From NCBI GenBank assembly GCA_004020645.1, contig SAQL01000015.1, forward strand, positions 93,632 through 157,631: DNA of 64,000 nt. The letters run 5' to 3'. Position numbers and translations under genes: made by a program. Positions within the stretch are counted from its first letter, which is position 1. Each line of letters opens with the position of its first letter. The notes beneath the pieces were generated by a model. It was not told the DNA's origin, searched no databases, and saw only the letters and a list, made by a program, of their open reading frames with translations. Of this stretch, positions 25,951 to 34,749 are shown in pieces. Source of the stretch: Mesorhizobium sp. GTDB lineage: Bacteria; Pseudomonadota; Alphaproteobacteria; Rhizobiales; Rhizobiaceae.

Positions 25951-27927
25951 ATGCTGAATTCCGTTTCCCTGACATTTCCCGATGGCTCCGTCCGCGACTA
26001 CGATGCGGCGATGACCGGCGCTGGCCTGGCGGAATCGATCTCGAAATCGCTGGCCAAGAAGGCCGTCGCCTACTCGATCGATGGCGTGGTGCGCGATCTT
26101 TCCGATCCGCTCGGCAAGTCCGGCAAGATCGAGATCATCACCCGCGAAGATCCGCGCGCGCTGGAGCTCATCCGCCACGACGCAGCACACGTGCTGGCCG
26201 AAGCCGTGCAGGAATTGTGGCCGGGTACGCAGGTGACCATCGGCCCGGTGATCGAGAACGGGTTCTACTATGATTTTGCCCGCAACGAGCCGTTCACGCC
26301 CGACGATTTCCCGGTGATCGAGAAGAAGATGCGCGAGATCATCGCGCGCAACAAGCCGTTCACCAAAGAGGTGTGGTCGCGCGAGAAGGCGAAAAAGATC
26401 TTTGCCGACAAGGGCGAGCGCTACAAGCTTGAACTGATCGACGCCATTCCCGACGATCAGGACCTCAAGATCTATGCGCAGGGCGATTGGTTCGACCTCT
26501 GCCGTGGTCCGCACATGGTCTCGACCGGGCAGATCGGCAGCGCATTCAAGTTGATGAAGGTGGCCGGCGCCTATTGGCGCGGCGACAGCAACAACCCGAT
26601 GCTGACGCGCATCTACGGCACGGCCTGGGCCGACCAGGCGCAGCTCGATGCCTACCAGATGATGCTGGAGGAGGCCGAAAAGCGTGATCACAGGAAGCTC
26701 GGCCGCGAGATGGACCTGTTCCATTTCCAGGAAGAGGGGCCGGGCGTCGTCTTCTGGCACGCCAAGGGCTGGAGGATGTTCCAGAACCTGGTCAACTACA
26801 TGCGCCGCCGCCTCGACGAGCAGGGTTATCAGGAAGTCAACGCGCCGCAAGTCCTCGACAAGAGCCTGTGGGAGACGTCAGGTCACTGGGGCTGGTACCG
26901 GGACAATATGTTCAAGGTGACGGTTGCCGGCGACGACACCGACGACGACCGGATGTTTGCGCTGAAGCCGATGAACTGCCCCGGCCACGTCCAAATCTTC
27001 AAGCACGGGCTGAAGTCCTACCGCGATCTGCCGGTAAAACTTGCGGAGTTTGGCAATGTGCATCGCTATGAGCCGTCCGGCGCGCTGCATGGGTTGATGC
27101 GCGTGCGCGGCTTTACCCAGGACGATGCCCACATCTTCTGCACCGAGGAACAGCTCGCCGACGAGTGCATCAAGATCAACGACCTGATCCTGTCGACCTA
27201 TGCCGACTTCGGCTTCGACGAAATCACCGTCAAGCTGGCGACCCGCCCTGAAAAACGGGTCGGCACCGACGCGATGTGGGATCATGCCGAGGGCGTGCTG
27301 CAGGACGTGCTCGACAAGATCGCCGCGCGATCGGGCAACCGGATCAAGACGGGCGTCAATCCGGGCGAGGGCACGTTCTACGGGCCGAAGTTCGAATATG
27401 TGCTGAAGGACGCCATCGGCCGCGACTGGCAATGCGGCACCACGCAGGTCGACTTCAACCTGCCGGAACGGTTCGGAGCCTTCTACATCGGTTCCGATTC
27501 GGAAAAGAAGCAGCCGGTGATGGTGCATCGCGCCATCTGCGGGTCGATGGAGCGCTTCCTCGGCATCCTGATCGAGAATTATTCCGGCCATTTCCCGCTG
27601 TGGTTCGCACCGCTGCAAGTGGTGGTTGCAACGATCACCTCCGATGCCGACGATTACGCGAAAAAGGTCGTCGCGCAACTGAAGGCAGCGGGACTGTTGG
27701 CGGAAGCCGATCTTCGCAACGAGAAGATCAACTACAAGGTCCGCGAGCACAGCCTGGCCAAGGTTCCGGTCATCCTCGTCTGCGGCAAGCGCGAGGCGGA
27801 GGAAGAGACGGTCAACATCCGCCGGCTCGGCTCGCGCGACCAGGAATCGCTCGGCCTTGGCCAGGCGGTGGCGATGCTTACCGAAGAGGCGGTGACGCCC
27901 GACCGTAAGCGCAAAAGAGCGGTCTGA
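25951..27927 (+). CDS. thrS: Threonyl-tRNA synthetase
   Basis: Charges tRNA-Thr in the cytosol. The 658-residue product has the full bacterial layout: an N-terminal TGS domain (residues ~1-62), an editing domain with HDAAHVLAEAVQELWPG, the class II catalytic core with MNCPGHVQIFK, RYEPSGALHG and RVRGFTQDDAHIFC, and a C-terminal anticodon-binding domain beginning about PLQVVVATITSDADDYA. The ATG 25951 follows a GGATAGGAGAA ribosome-binding site. No T-box or other leader is visible, as expected in alphaproteobacteria. Confidence 0.97.
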   Translation: MLNSVSLTFPDGSVRDYDAAMTGAGLAESISKSLAKKAVAYSIDGVVRDLSDPLGKSGKIEIITREDPRALELIRHDAAHVLAEAVQELWPGTQVTIGPVIENGFYYDFARNEPFTPDDFPVIEKKMREIIARNKPFTKEVWSREKAKKIFADKGERYKLELIDAIPDDQDLKIYAQGDWFDLCRGPHMVSTGQIGSAFKLMKVAGAYWRGDSNNPMLTRIYGTAWADQAQLDAYQMMLEEAEKRDHRKLGREMDLFHFQEEGPGVVFWHAKGWRMFQNLVNYMRRRLDEQGYQEVNAPQVLDKSLWETSGHWGWYRDNMFKVTVAGDDTDDDRMFALKPMNCPGHVQIFKHGLKSYRDLPVKLAEFGNVHRYEPSGALHGLMRVRGFTQDDAHIFCTEEQLADECIKINDLILSTYADFGFDEITVKLATRPEKRVGTDAMWDHAEGVLQDVLDKIAARSGNRIKTGVNPGEGTFYGPKFEYVLKDAIGRDWQCGTTQVDFNLPERFGAFYIGSDSEKKQPVMVHRAICGSMERFLGILIENYSGHFPLWFAPLQVVVATITSDADDYAKKVVAQLKAAGLLAEADLRNEKINYKVREHSLAKVPVILVCGKREAEEETVNIRRLGSRDQESLGLGQAVAMLTEEAVTPDRKRKRAV

Positions 27928-27948
27928 GTTTCAGCCAGATTGTCAACG

Positions 27949-27978
27949 AAATGGCGGTGGAGCGATCCACCGCCATTT
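27949..27978 (+). terminator. Rho-independent-type terminator after thrS
   Basis: Perfect 12-base stem AAATGGCGGTGG (27949-27960) / CCACCGCCATTT (27967-27978) with loop AGCGAT, placed 22 bases beyond the thrS stop. The T-run is short (TTTTC). Confidence 0.75.
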
Positions 27979-28030
27979 TCACATGCCCGCCATTCATACG
28001 CTTGTCACGCCAGCCTTGTAACGAGCCCTC

Positions 28031-28969
28031 ATGCTCAAGCTGAAGATGCGCGAAAGACCGTTTCCCGAGCTTTCCTATGCCAGCCCGCATCAGCCGGCAT
28101 TGACGCGCTGGTTCATCCACTCCATCGAAGGCCTGTCCGGTCGCGACCGCTTCGCGGCCCTCTATGACTTTTGGCGACGCCATGTGCTACCGACCGGCGA
28201 GCGCGTGTTCAGCCGCATGCTGGAGTTGATCGATGTCGAGGTGCGGACCACCGGCCAATGGCCGCCGGAAAAATTGCCTGAAACGCCGCTGGTGATCGTC
28301 GCCAACCATCCGTTTGGCATTGGCGACGGCATTGCGGTGCTGTCGCTGGCCGAGCAGCTTCAGCGCCCGTTCCGTGTCATGATCCACAAGGATCTGCTCA
28401 AGATCCGCGAGATGGAGCCCTATTCGCTGCCGATCGACTTTTCCGAGACCAAAGACGCGCTCAGGAATAACATGGCGGTGCGCCATGAGGCGGTGCGGCT
28501 GCTGAAAGAGGGCGTCATCATCGTCATCTTCCCCGCGGGCGGCGTCGCCACCGCGCCAAAAGGTTTTGGCCGGGCGCGTGATCTGCCGTGGAAGATGTTT
28601 CCGGCCCGTCTCGTCCAAGATGCCAAGGCATCGGTTGTCCCAATGCACTTTTCCGGCCAGAACGGCCGGCTGTTCCACCTGGTCAGCGGACCGATGAACA
28701 TGGCCGAGCGTGACGGGCGCGTGGCGAAGTTAGTCGGTAGGGCTTCGCTGACGCTGCGCATTTCCCTACTCATCCACGAATTCGCGCGGCTGTCGGGCAA
28801 ATCGATCGACATGCGCATCGGTGACGTGCTGGGATGGGACGAACTGGAGCCGCTGCGCGACCGCAAGGCTTTGCTCGACCGCCTCCATCGTGGCGTTTTC
28901 GATCTGGCGCCGGCCGAGGCGCGCGGCCGTGGCCAATTCCTGCCGCGACGCATACGCAAGGCAGCCTGA
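28031..28969 (+). CDS. PlsC-like lysophospholipid acyltransferase family protein
   Basis: A 312-residue acyltransferase, probably acting on glycerolipid precursors at the inner membrane. The first motif appears as ANHPFGIGDGIAVL, where five residues separate His and Asp instead of the canonical four (HX4D). The second conserved block is IVIFPAGGVATAPKG in place of FPEGTR. These variants recur in a rhizobial subgroup with unknown acyl acceptor, so the reaction is inferred only at class level. No transmembrane helix is obvious. It is transcribed alone, after the thrS terminator. Confidence 0.75.
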   Translation: MLKLKMRERPFPELSYASPHQPALTRWFIHSIEGLSGRDRFAALYDFWRRHVLPTGERVFSRMLELIDVEVRTTGQWPPEKLPETPLVIVANHPFGIGDGIAVLSLAEQLQRPFRVMIHKDLLKIREMEPYSLPIDFSETKDALRNNMAVRHEAVRLLKEGVIIVIFPAGGVATAPKGFGRARDLPWKMFPARLVQDAKASVVPMHFSGQNGRLFHLVSGPMNMAERDGRVAKLVGRASLTLRISLLIHEFARLSGKSIDMRIGDVLGWDELEPLRDRKALLDRLHRGVFDLAPAEARGRGQFLPRRIRKAA

Positions 28970-29021
28970 TCGACAAATCATGGGCTGCTGGACCCGAATC
29001 TACACGGCAGTATCCGGACGG

Positions 29022-29987
29022 TTAGTCCGCACCTTCCTCGGGATCCATCGCTGATGCCTCCGTGGCCAAAACCTCGACTTCTTTGTTCTGCCCGGCCACG
29101 ACGGTAAAATCCTTCTGGTAAATCCGGTCGCGGTTCTTGGCGATGATCGTGTAGTCGCCCTCGGCAAGCACCATCGAAGCAAAGGCGCCGACGGTTTCCT
29201 TGATGGGATCGCCGGATTCATTGAGCAACGACCAGGAGGTGTCGGCGATCGCCTCTCCACCCGACTCGCGTACCAGCTTCATAGTCATCTCCGCCGCACG
29301 ATGCTCGACGGCCGCTTCGGTCAGCTTGCCGGCCTCGACGCGGATGTCGGAGCGGATGACCGCATTCACCGAGCCATAGGTCGAGACGACGTGGTAGACG
29401 CCTGCGTTCAGCCGCACGACGCTGTTCGGCTCGACATCGGGTATGATCAGGGCGCGATCGTGATTGGCCGCGGCTTGGCCTTCATAGATCGAAAAGCGCA
29501 ATTTCTTCGGCGGTATGCGCACCCCGCCCGATAGGACGGCGTCGAGCTTGAGTCCGCCGGCATCGAGCACGAGGCTTTCGCGCTTGGCGTCCTTGCCGAC
29601 GGTGATGCGCTTGGTGGCGCCGGCCCGGCCGTAAGAGGCATGGACCAGATAGCTGCCGGGCTCGAGCTGGAACACCGCGCTGCCGCCATGGGCGGAAGCG
29701 ACCATCGGCAGCTTGCCGTCGCCGGTGGGGTCAGGCTTGAAGACGCGCCAGACGATGCCGCGTGTGATGTCGGCGCCCTTGTCGGTCAATTGCGCCGACA
29801 GCGTGATCGCCCCGCTGCTCCCCGATGCCAGCGGTGCATCGCTTTTCGGAGGCGCATAGCTCGAAATTCCGGGAAGTTTCAGATCTCCGAGGCCATCCGC
29901 ATCCTGAGCGACGGCAAGCGAAACCGGCACCATGAACAGTGCGGCTGCGAGCCAGATCAGGAAAAGTCGCAATGTCCCCTCAAACAT
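29022..29987 (-). CDS. Secreted protein of unknown function
   Basis: A 321-residue protein with an N-terminal signal peptide (LFLIWLAAALFMVPVSLAVA, cleavage probably after AVA-QDA). The mature part appears to be repeated beta-sandwich-like modules with recurrent patterns of the type L-x-P-G-x-Y-x-V: FQLEPGSYLVHASYG, VRLNAGVYHVVSTYG and MVLAEGDYTIIAKN. This suggests three related domains. No catalytic motif is visible. I take ATG 29987, which places the signal peptide at the N-terminus; an upstream ATG (30023) would add 12 residues before it. It is convergent with the acyltransferase gene. Confidence 0.7.
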   Translation of the reverse strand: MFEGTLRLFLIWLAAALFMVPVSLAVAQDADGLGDLKLPGISSYAPPKSDAPLASGSSGAITLSAQLTDKGADITRGIVWRVFKPDPTGDGKLPMVASAHGGSAVFQLEPGSYLVHASYGRAGATKRITVGKDAKRESLVLDAGGLKLDAVLSGGVRIPPKKLRFSIYEGQAAANHDRALIIPDVEPNSVVRLNAGVYHVVSTYGSVNAVIRSDIRVEAGKLTEAAVEHRAAEMTMKLVRESGGEAIADTSWSLLNESGDPIKETVGAFASMVLAEGDYTIIAKNRDRIYQKDFTVVAGQNKEVEVLATEASAMDPEEGAD

Positions 29988-30142
29988 GCCTTGCTTTGAA
30001 GCCCAAGGCGGTGGCAATTTCAAGGCTTAAGAGTCCGGTCAGCTTCTGCTAGAGGCTCTTGTCCGGCGCGCCGCGCCAATGCCCGAGCCGCCCGATGCCC
30101 CGATGGTGCGCTTCAGCTTAAATTCCAAGGAGACTTGCGCCC

Positions 30143-30727
30143 ATGGCGTCGCCGATCATCGATTTTCTGCTGACCCGAAATTCCGCGCCGATCCCGGAGT
30201 TGAAGGAACCAGCACCTAGCGACGCTGACATCGCGACGATGATTGCCGCCGCCTCGCGGGTGCCGGACCACGGCCGGCTCGAGCCCTGGCGCTTCATCCT
30301 CTACCGGGGCGAGGCACGCGTCGAGATCGGCAAGAAGTTGGCAAGCCTTGCCGAACAACGCGAAGGGCCGTTGCCAGAGGGCCGCTACAACCAGGAACTG
30401 GCGCGCTTTTCGCGCGCGCCGCTGGTGATCGGCGTGGTGTCGAGCCCGAAGGAAAACCCAAAAATCCCACAATGGGAGATGTTCCTGTCCGGCGGCATGG
30501 CGGCGATGAACCTGATGATTTCAGCCAATGCGCTGGGCTATGGCACCAACATGATCAGCAACTGGTATTCCGATGTGCCGGAGGGCAGGGCGATCCTGGG
30601 GCTGGCGCCGCATGAGCGGGTCGTCGGATTCGTCCATATCGGCTCCTATCAGGGGCCGGCGCCGGAGCGGCCGCGGCCTGATCCGGCAAAGCTCTATGCC
30701 GACTATGCGGGGCCGTGGGTGGGCTGA
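30143..30727 (+). CDS. Nitroreductase family protein
   Basis: A 194-residue FMN-dependent oxidoreductase of the nitroreductase fold, YdjA-like in length. ASRVPDHGRLEPWRFILYRG is the FMN-phosphate-binding N-terminal region, and SGGMAAMNLMISANALGYGT with the following NWYSD fits the second conserved block. Substrate unknown. The stop is immediately followed by the ATG of the flavin reductase gene (zero spacing), so the two proteins are surely translated from one mRNA and probably share a flavin or substrate. Confidence 0.88.
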   Translation: MASPIIDFLLTRNSAPIPELKEPAPSDADIATMIAAASRVPDHGRLEPWRFILYRGEARVEIGKKLASLAEQREGPLPEGRYNQELARFSRAPLVIGVVSSPKENPKIPQWEMFLSGGMAAMNLMISANALGYGTNMISNWYSDVPEGRAILGLAPHERVVGFVHIGSYQGPAPERPRPDPAKLYADYAGPWVG

Positions 30728-31336
30728 ATGTTCTACGAGCCGTCTAAAGGTCACGGGCTGCCGCATGACCCGTCCAAGGCGATCGTGGCGCCACGGCCGA
30801 TCGGCTGGATCTCGACGGTGAACAAGGCTGGCGAGGTCAACCTCGCCCCCTATTCCTTCTTCAATGCCTTTTCGACGCGGCCCTTCATCGTCTGGTTTTC
30901 GTCCGAAGGCGAGAAGGACAGCGCCACCTTCGCCGAAGAAACAGGCGAGTTCGTCGCCAATCTCGTCAGCCGCGATCTTGCTGAAAAAATGGTCCGCACG
31001 GCGGTCGATGCGCCGCGCGGCGTCACCGAATTCGACTATGCCGATCTCACTATGGCGCCGTCGCGGCTGGTTGCGCCACCCCGCGTGGCGGCGGCGCCCG
31101 CGGCGCTTGAATGCCGGGTGACGGAGATCCTGCGGCCAAAGGCGCTGGACGGGACGCTGACCGGCGCTGTCGTCGTTGCCGGCGAAGTCGTCGGCGTGCA
31201 TATCGATGATGCATTTCTGAAAGACGGCATGTTCGATATCGTCAAGGCGGGCAATGTCGGCCGTCTCGGCTATATGGACTATGCCAGCGTCAGCGAGATA
31301 TTTTCAATGAGCCGGCCTCGCTGGAGAAAAGATTAG
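30728..31336 (+). CDS. Flavin reductase family protein
   Basis: A 202-residue protein with a split-barrel flavin-binding fold. The N-terminal segment SKAIVAPRPIGWISTVNKAG, followed by NLAPYSFFNAFSTRPFIVWF, is the FMN-contact region of the DIM6/NTAB-type flavin reductases, and HIDDAFLKDG lies near the C-terminus. Such enzymes supply reduced flavin to partner oxygenases or reductases. It starts directly at the stop of the nitroreductase gene and is convergent with the CoA-lyase gene, 12 bases away. Confidence 0.85.
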   Translation: MFYEPSKGHGLPHDPSKAIVAPRPIGWISTVNKAGEVNLAPYSFFNAFSTRPFIVWFSSEGEKDSATFAEETGEFVANLVSRDLAEKMVRTAVDAPRGVTEFDYADLTMAPSRLVAPPRVAAAPAALECRVTEILRPKALDGTLTGAVVVAGEVVGVHIDDAFLKDGMFDIVKAGNVGRLGYMDYASVSEIFSMSRPRWRKD

Positions 31337-31348
31337 GCTGGCAAACTA

Positions 31349-32230
31349 TTAGGCCGGAATCCCTGCCGCTCTGGCTCGCGCCAGAAGTCGCTCTGCCAGC
31401 TTGAGATGCGGCCGGTCGTACATCTTGCCATCGATGCCGACGACGCCGGGATTTCCAGCCGCCTCGAATGCCTCGACGATCAACAGGGAGTGTTTCACCG
31501 CCTCGGCCGACGGCGTGAAGGCGGCGTTGATGACCGGCACCTGCGCCGGATGGATCGCCATCTTGCCGGTGAAGCCGTCGCGCTCTGCCTCGGCGCATTC
31601 CGCCTCGAAGCCGGCCATGTCGCGAAAGTGCGGAAAAACCGTGTCGATCGCCGCGACTTCCGCAGCACCCGCGGCGAGGATGGTCATGGTGCGGGCGAAG
31701 CGGAACACATCGGTGTAGCGGCCGTTCTCGTCGCGGGCCGTGCGCGCACCGATTGCTGCCGATAGGTCTTCCGCACCCCAGGTCACGCCGACAAGCCGCG
31801 CACTTGCGTTGGCGTAGGTCGCAGCCGCCAGCACGCCGGCAGCTGTTTCGGTGATGATCGGCAGGATTTTTATCGCACCATCCGGCAGCCCGCCTTCGGC
31901 CTCGTGCACCCTGAGCTTGGCCGAGAGATGCTGGACATCCTGGCCGCTGTTCGACTTCGGCAGCATGATGCCGTCGGGTTTCACCGGCACGAGTGCCGCC
32001 AGATCATCATCGGTCGGGCCGGTCGAGAGATCGTTGATGCGGACATAGATTGCGGATCTGGTTTGATGCCTGTGTTCGGTGATGAAGCGTGCGGCGACGT
32101 CGCGTGCCAAAGCCTTGTTTTGTGGCGCGACCGAATCCTCGAGATCGACGATGACCACGTCGGCGCCCGCGCCAAACGCCTTTTCCAGCTTCTTTTCGGA
32201 ATCGCCGGGAACGAACAGCAGCGAGCGCAT
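31349..32230 (-). CDS. HpcH/HpaI-type CoA ester lyase (citrate lyase beta / malyl-CoA lyase-like)
   Basis: A 293-residue TIM-barrel lyase that cleaves or condenses (hydroxy)acyl-CoA with Mg2+. Motifs are MRSLLFVPGDSEKKLEKA, VVIVDLEDSVAP (metal/substrate acidic cluster), ILPIITETAAGV with the metal-binding Glu, GVTWGAEDLSAAIG and GKMAIHPAQVPVIN. Family members include CitE-like enzymes, citramalyl-CoA lyase and L-malyl/beta-methylmalyl-CoA lyases, and the sequence does not choose between these. The coupled MaoC hydratase (three bases upstream) suggests the pair handles a mesaconyl/methylmalyl- or citramalyl-type CoA ester. Confidence 0.85.
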   Translation of the reverse strand: MRSLLFVPGDSEKKLEKAFGAGADVVIVDLEDSVAPQNKALARDVAARFITEHRHQTRSAIYVRINDLSTGPTDDDLAALVPVKPDGIMLPKSNSGQDVQHLSAKLRVHEAEGGLPDGAIKILPIITETAAGVLAAATYANASARLVGVTWGAEDLSAAIGARTARDENGRYTDVFRFARTMTILAAGAAEVAAIDTVFPHFRDMAGFEAECAEAERDGFTGKMAIHPAQVPVINAAFTPSAEAVKHSLLIVEAFEAAGNPGVVGIDGKMYDRPHLKLAERLLARARAAGIPA

Positions 32231-32233
32231 CGG

Positions 32234-32686
32234 TCAGGCCGCCTTCTTCATCATCATCGCCTGCCTCGTGCATTTGGCAACGAGCACGTCATTTTGATTG
32301 TAGGCGCGGTGCTCGAATTCAACGATGCCGCGGTCCGGCTTCGACCTGGAGTCGCGCACCGACATTACTGTCGTCTCGACGCGGATCGTGTCTCCGTGGA
32401 AGACCGGATGCGGAAACACCGTCTCCTTCATGCCGAGATTGGCGATGGTGGTGCCGACGGTGATGTCGTTCACCGAAATGCCGATCATCAGGCCCAGCGT
32501 GAACAGCGAATTGACCAGCGGCTTGCCCCATTCGCTTTTGGCGGCGAAGTCGAAGTCGATGTGCAGCGGCTGCGGGTTCAGCGTCATTACCGAAAACAGC
32601 ATGTTGTCGCTTTCAGTGACGGTTTTCCGCAGCGTGTGCCGGAAGACATGGCCGACGACAAACTCTTCCAGATAAAGCCCGGCCAT
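32234..32686 (-). CDS. MaoC family hotdog dehydratase/hydratase
   Basis: A 150-residue hotdog-fold protein starting at ATG 32686 (MAGLYLEEFVVGHVFRHTLR). NPQPLHIDFDFAAKSEWGKP carries the hydratase-2-like Asp/His-containing motif of MaoC proteins, so (R)-specific hydration of an enoyl-CoA is likely. The longer frame upstream to 32878 runs through palindromic repeats and is not coding. It precedes the CoA-lyase gene by three bases on the same strand, so the two very likely form an operon. Confidence 0.87.
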   Translation of the reverse strand: MAGLYLEEFVVGHVFRHTLRKTVTESDNMLFSVMTLNPQPLHIDFDFAAKSEWGKPLVNSLFTLGLMIGISVNDITVGTTIANLGMKETVFPHPVFHGDTIRVETTVMSVRDSRSKPDRGIVEFEHRAYNQNDVLVAKCTRQAMMMKKAA

Positions 32687-32707
32687 GGTCGATGTCCTCC
32701 GCTGCCG

Positions 32708-32806
32708 CATCGGCCCGAAAATCGGAATCGATTTTTCGGAAAGCACGATGCGGAGATTCAAAGTGCTAGAGCGTACTTTGTGCGTCCGAATGGACGCACG
32801 TCGCCC
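32708..32806. repeat. Two short palindromic repeats upstream of the MaoC gene
   Basis: First palindrome at 32708-32750, with CATCGGCCCGAAAATCGGAA and a complementary arm ending in GCACGATG. Second at about 32783-32801, with the small inverted pair GTGCGTCC / GGACGCAC. They resemble elements common between rhizobial genes and lie where the MaoC promoter would be expected. Confidence 0.6.
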
Positions 32807-32938
32807 TAAGGGTTGATAGGCGCTGCATACCGCGCTCGCAAGCCAGTTAACAAACATGGTGAACCGTTCGTAAACCATTTCTGCCTACGGTCTTCAGTGG
32901 GGCGGGAACGGACTCGGGTTAGGGGCGTAGCGGACGGC

Positions 32939-34060
32939 ATGGTTGTTTCGCATTTCCTGAAATGGATCTACACGGCCAAGGTTTCGGAGCGCGCCGCTGC
33001 GGCAGGCGCTCTGGCTCGCGCCTACATCAATGCCGATCTGCCTTTCGAGGATCGCTGCGCGGCGGAGGCAGCGCTGACGCTGCTGCTCGACGATGCCTCG
33101 TCGAAAGTGCGACTGGCGATTGCAGAAGCGCTGTCGATGAGCCATCACGCGCCCCTGCAGATCATCAACGCGCTGGCGTCAGATCAACCGGAAGTTGCAG
33201 GCCTGGTGCTGGCACGTTCGCCGCTGCTCACCGATGCCGATCTGATCGACCGCGTTGCCGGTGGTCAAAAGGCGACGCAGAAACTGATCGCGGATCGTGC
33301 GCGTGTCTCCATGGCGGTCGCAGCGGCGATCGCCGAAATCGGCGAGCCGGAAGCCTGCGCCACGCTTCTCGCCAACAGCGGCGCCGACATCGCTTCGCTC
33401 AGCTTCCGCCGTATCGCCGAACGCCATGGCCATCTGCCTTCGGTGCGCGAAGCGCTGATTTCAGATGCGCGCCTGCCTGCCGACTGCCGGCATATGCTGC
33501 TGATAAAACTTGGTGAAACGCTCAAAGGTTCGCCGCTGGTGGTGGCGCTGATGGGCCGTTCCAGAACCGAGCGCGTCATGCGCGACGCCTGCGTCAAAGC
33601 TTCCATGACGCTGATCGAAGGCACGCGCCAGGAAGAACATGCGGCGCTCATCGAGCATCTGCGCCTGCGCGGCGACCTGACCGCAAGCTTCATCATTCGC
33701 ACCATCGCGCATGGCAAGGTCGACTTCTTCGGCTCGGCGCTGGTCGCGCTCAGCCAGCAATCCGAACAACGGGTGAGGGCTTTGCTGGCCGGTGGGCACG
33801 ACGTGGCGCTGCAGGCGCTGTTCCGCAGCGCCGGCCTTGCCGCGGTCACGCACGCGATCATCCTGCGCGCGCTAAAGATCTGGCGCGAGGTCGCCAATGG
33901 CAAGCGCCTCGCCGGCGTCCAGGAAGTCAGCTGGCTAATGCTGAAGGAGTTGGGCGGGCAGTCCGCCGAAGGCGATCTCGCCGGGCTGGTCAAATCGATC
34001 CATCTCGATGCGCTGCGCGAAAACGCGCGCGGCCATGCGCTGGCGATCGCGGCTGCCTAG
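32939..34060 (+). CDS. DUF2336 domain-containing protein
   Basis: A 373-residue, mostly helical cytoplasmic protein of the DUF2336 family, common in alphaproteobacteria and of unknown function. Recurrent helical repeats are visible: DRCAAEAALTLLLDDASSKV, VRLAIAEALS and HAPLQIINALASDQPEVAGL, reminiscent of HEAT-like repeats. I start it at ATG 32939 (MVVSHFLKWIYTAKV); the open frame upstream to 32813 has no conserved content. It is not in an operon. The next locus is the MNT/HEPN wreck 45 bases on. Confidence 0.8.
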   Translation: MVVSHFLKWIYTAKVSERAAAAGALARAYINADLPFEDRCAAEAALTLLLDDASSKVRLAIAEALSMSHHAPLQIINALASDQPEVAGLVLARSPLLTDADLIDRVAGGQKATQKLIADRARVSMAVAAAIAEIGEPEACATLLANSGADIASLSFRRIAERHGHLPSVREALISDARLPADCRHMLLIKLGETLKGSPLVVALMGRSRTERVMRDACVKASMTLIEGTRQEEHAALIEHLRLRGDLTASFIIRTIAHGKVDFFGSALVALSQQSEQRVRALLAGGHDVALQALFRSAGLAAVTHAIILRALKIWREVANGKRLAGVQEVSWLMLKELGGQSAEGDLAGLVKSIHLDALRENARGHALAIAAA

Positions 34061-34105
34061 CTTGGTTGCGTGGTAGGCGAAAAAAATTGCTACTATGTTA
34101 GGGCC

Positions 34106-34445
34106 ATGCACGATTTTGCGTCGAAACGCCTTAAGGTTCCGGCAGAGATCAAGCCGTTGATCGATGAGATCAGGGTTCGCTTGAGTCCCGATTCTATATG
34201 GCTGTTCGGCAGCCGAGCGCGGGGCGACAATCGACCTGACAGCGACTGGGATATTCTCGTTGCTTTGCCCGATGACGCCAAGCCGGAACTGCTCGATCCG
34301 CTCGTCGCTTGGACGATTCAGCACGAAGTCGGAATTCCTGCCACAATTCTCTCCACCACGTCGAGTGAAATTGGCGGCAAGCTGGGGTTCGCCGAATACG
34401 ATCGCGTACGACGTTTCGCGGGACGGGCGCCAACTCGATGTCTGA
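34106..34445 (+). pseudogene. MNT-type nucleotidyltransferase antitoxin, frameshifted
   Basis: From ATG 34106 the frame encodes a minimal nucleotidyltransferase domain with the signature WLFGSRARGDNRPDSDWDIL (G-S-x-D-x-D metal site). Up to about 34380 the product is normal (HEVGIPATILSTTSSE). Beyond that the family ending is found in another frame: W-G-S-P-N-T-I-A-Y-D-V, then SRDGRQLDV and TGA at 34443-34445. The original frame instead runs on to 34543. A frameshift near 34375-34395 is therefore likely. In intact MNT/HEPN pairs the MNT protein is the antitoxin, which AMPylates the HEPN toxin. The old stop overlaps the HEPN start. Confidence 0.72.
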
Positions 34446-34587
34446 CCACCGGACTATCGCCAGTGCCCTTCGGTTGGCGAATGGGTGCATCAGGGAGGCA
34501 CGCCTTCTGGCAGAATCCGGGTCCCGAAACGCGATCTATTTGAGCGAGCAGGCAATCGAGCAGGTTATCCGGGCTCTGACGGCTTAA
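34438..34587 (+). pseudogene. HEPN-domain toxin, truncated after 49 residues
   Basis: ATG 34438 overlaps the ancestral MNT stop (ATGTCTGA), the usual coupling. The product reads TIASALRLANGCIREARLLA then ESGSRNAIYLSEQAIEQVIR, the N-terminal helices of a ~130-residue HEPN protein. An in-frame TAA follows at 34585. HEPN-like residues (EAIHIERHER) continue past it in the same frame, and H-Q-L-H-S appears in another frame, so the gene carries at least a stop and a further shift. The catalytic R-x4-6-H motif of HEPN RNases falls in this damaged part. Non-functional. Confidence 0.68.
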
Positions 34588-34749
34588 GAGGCCATTCACA
34601 TCGAGCGTCACGAACGCACACCAGCTCCATTCCTGTCGCTGTGAAGTGACGGGTCATGGCTTGCCTGACGCCGAGGCGGTAGGCATCTGTTGGGTGCATA
34701 GCTAACGTTCCGGCGACTCGATAAGGTGTGCCAGGTGCAGGAGGACAGG

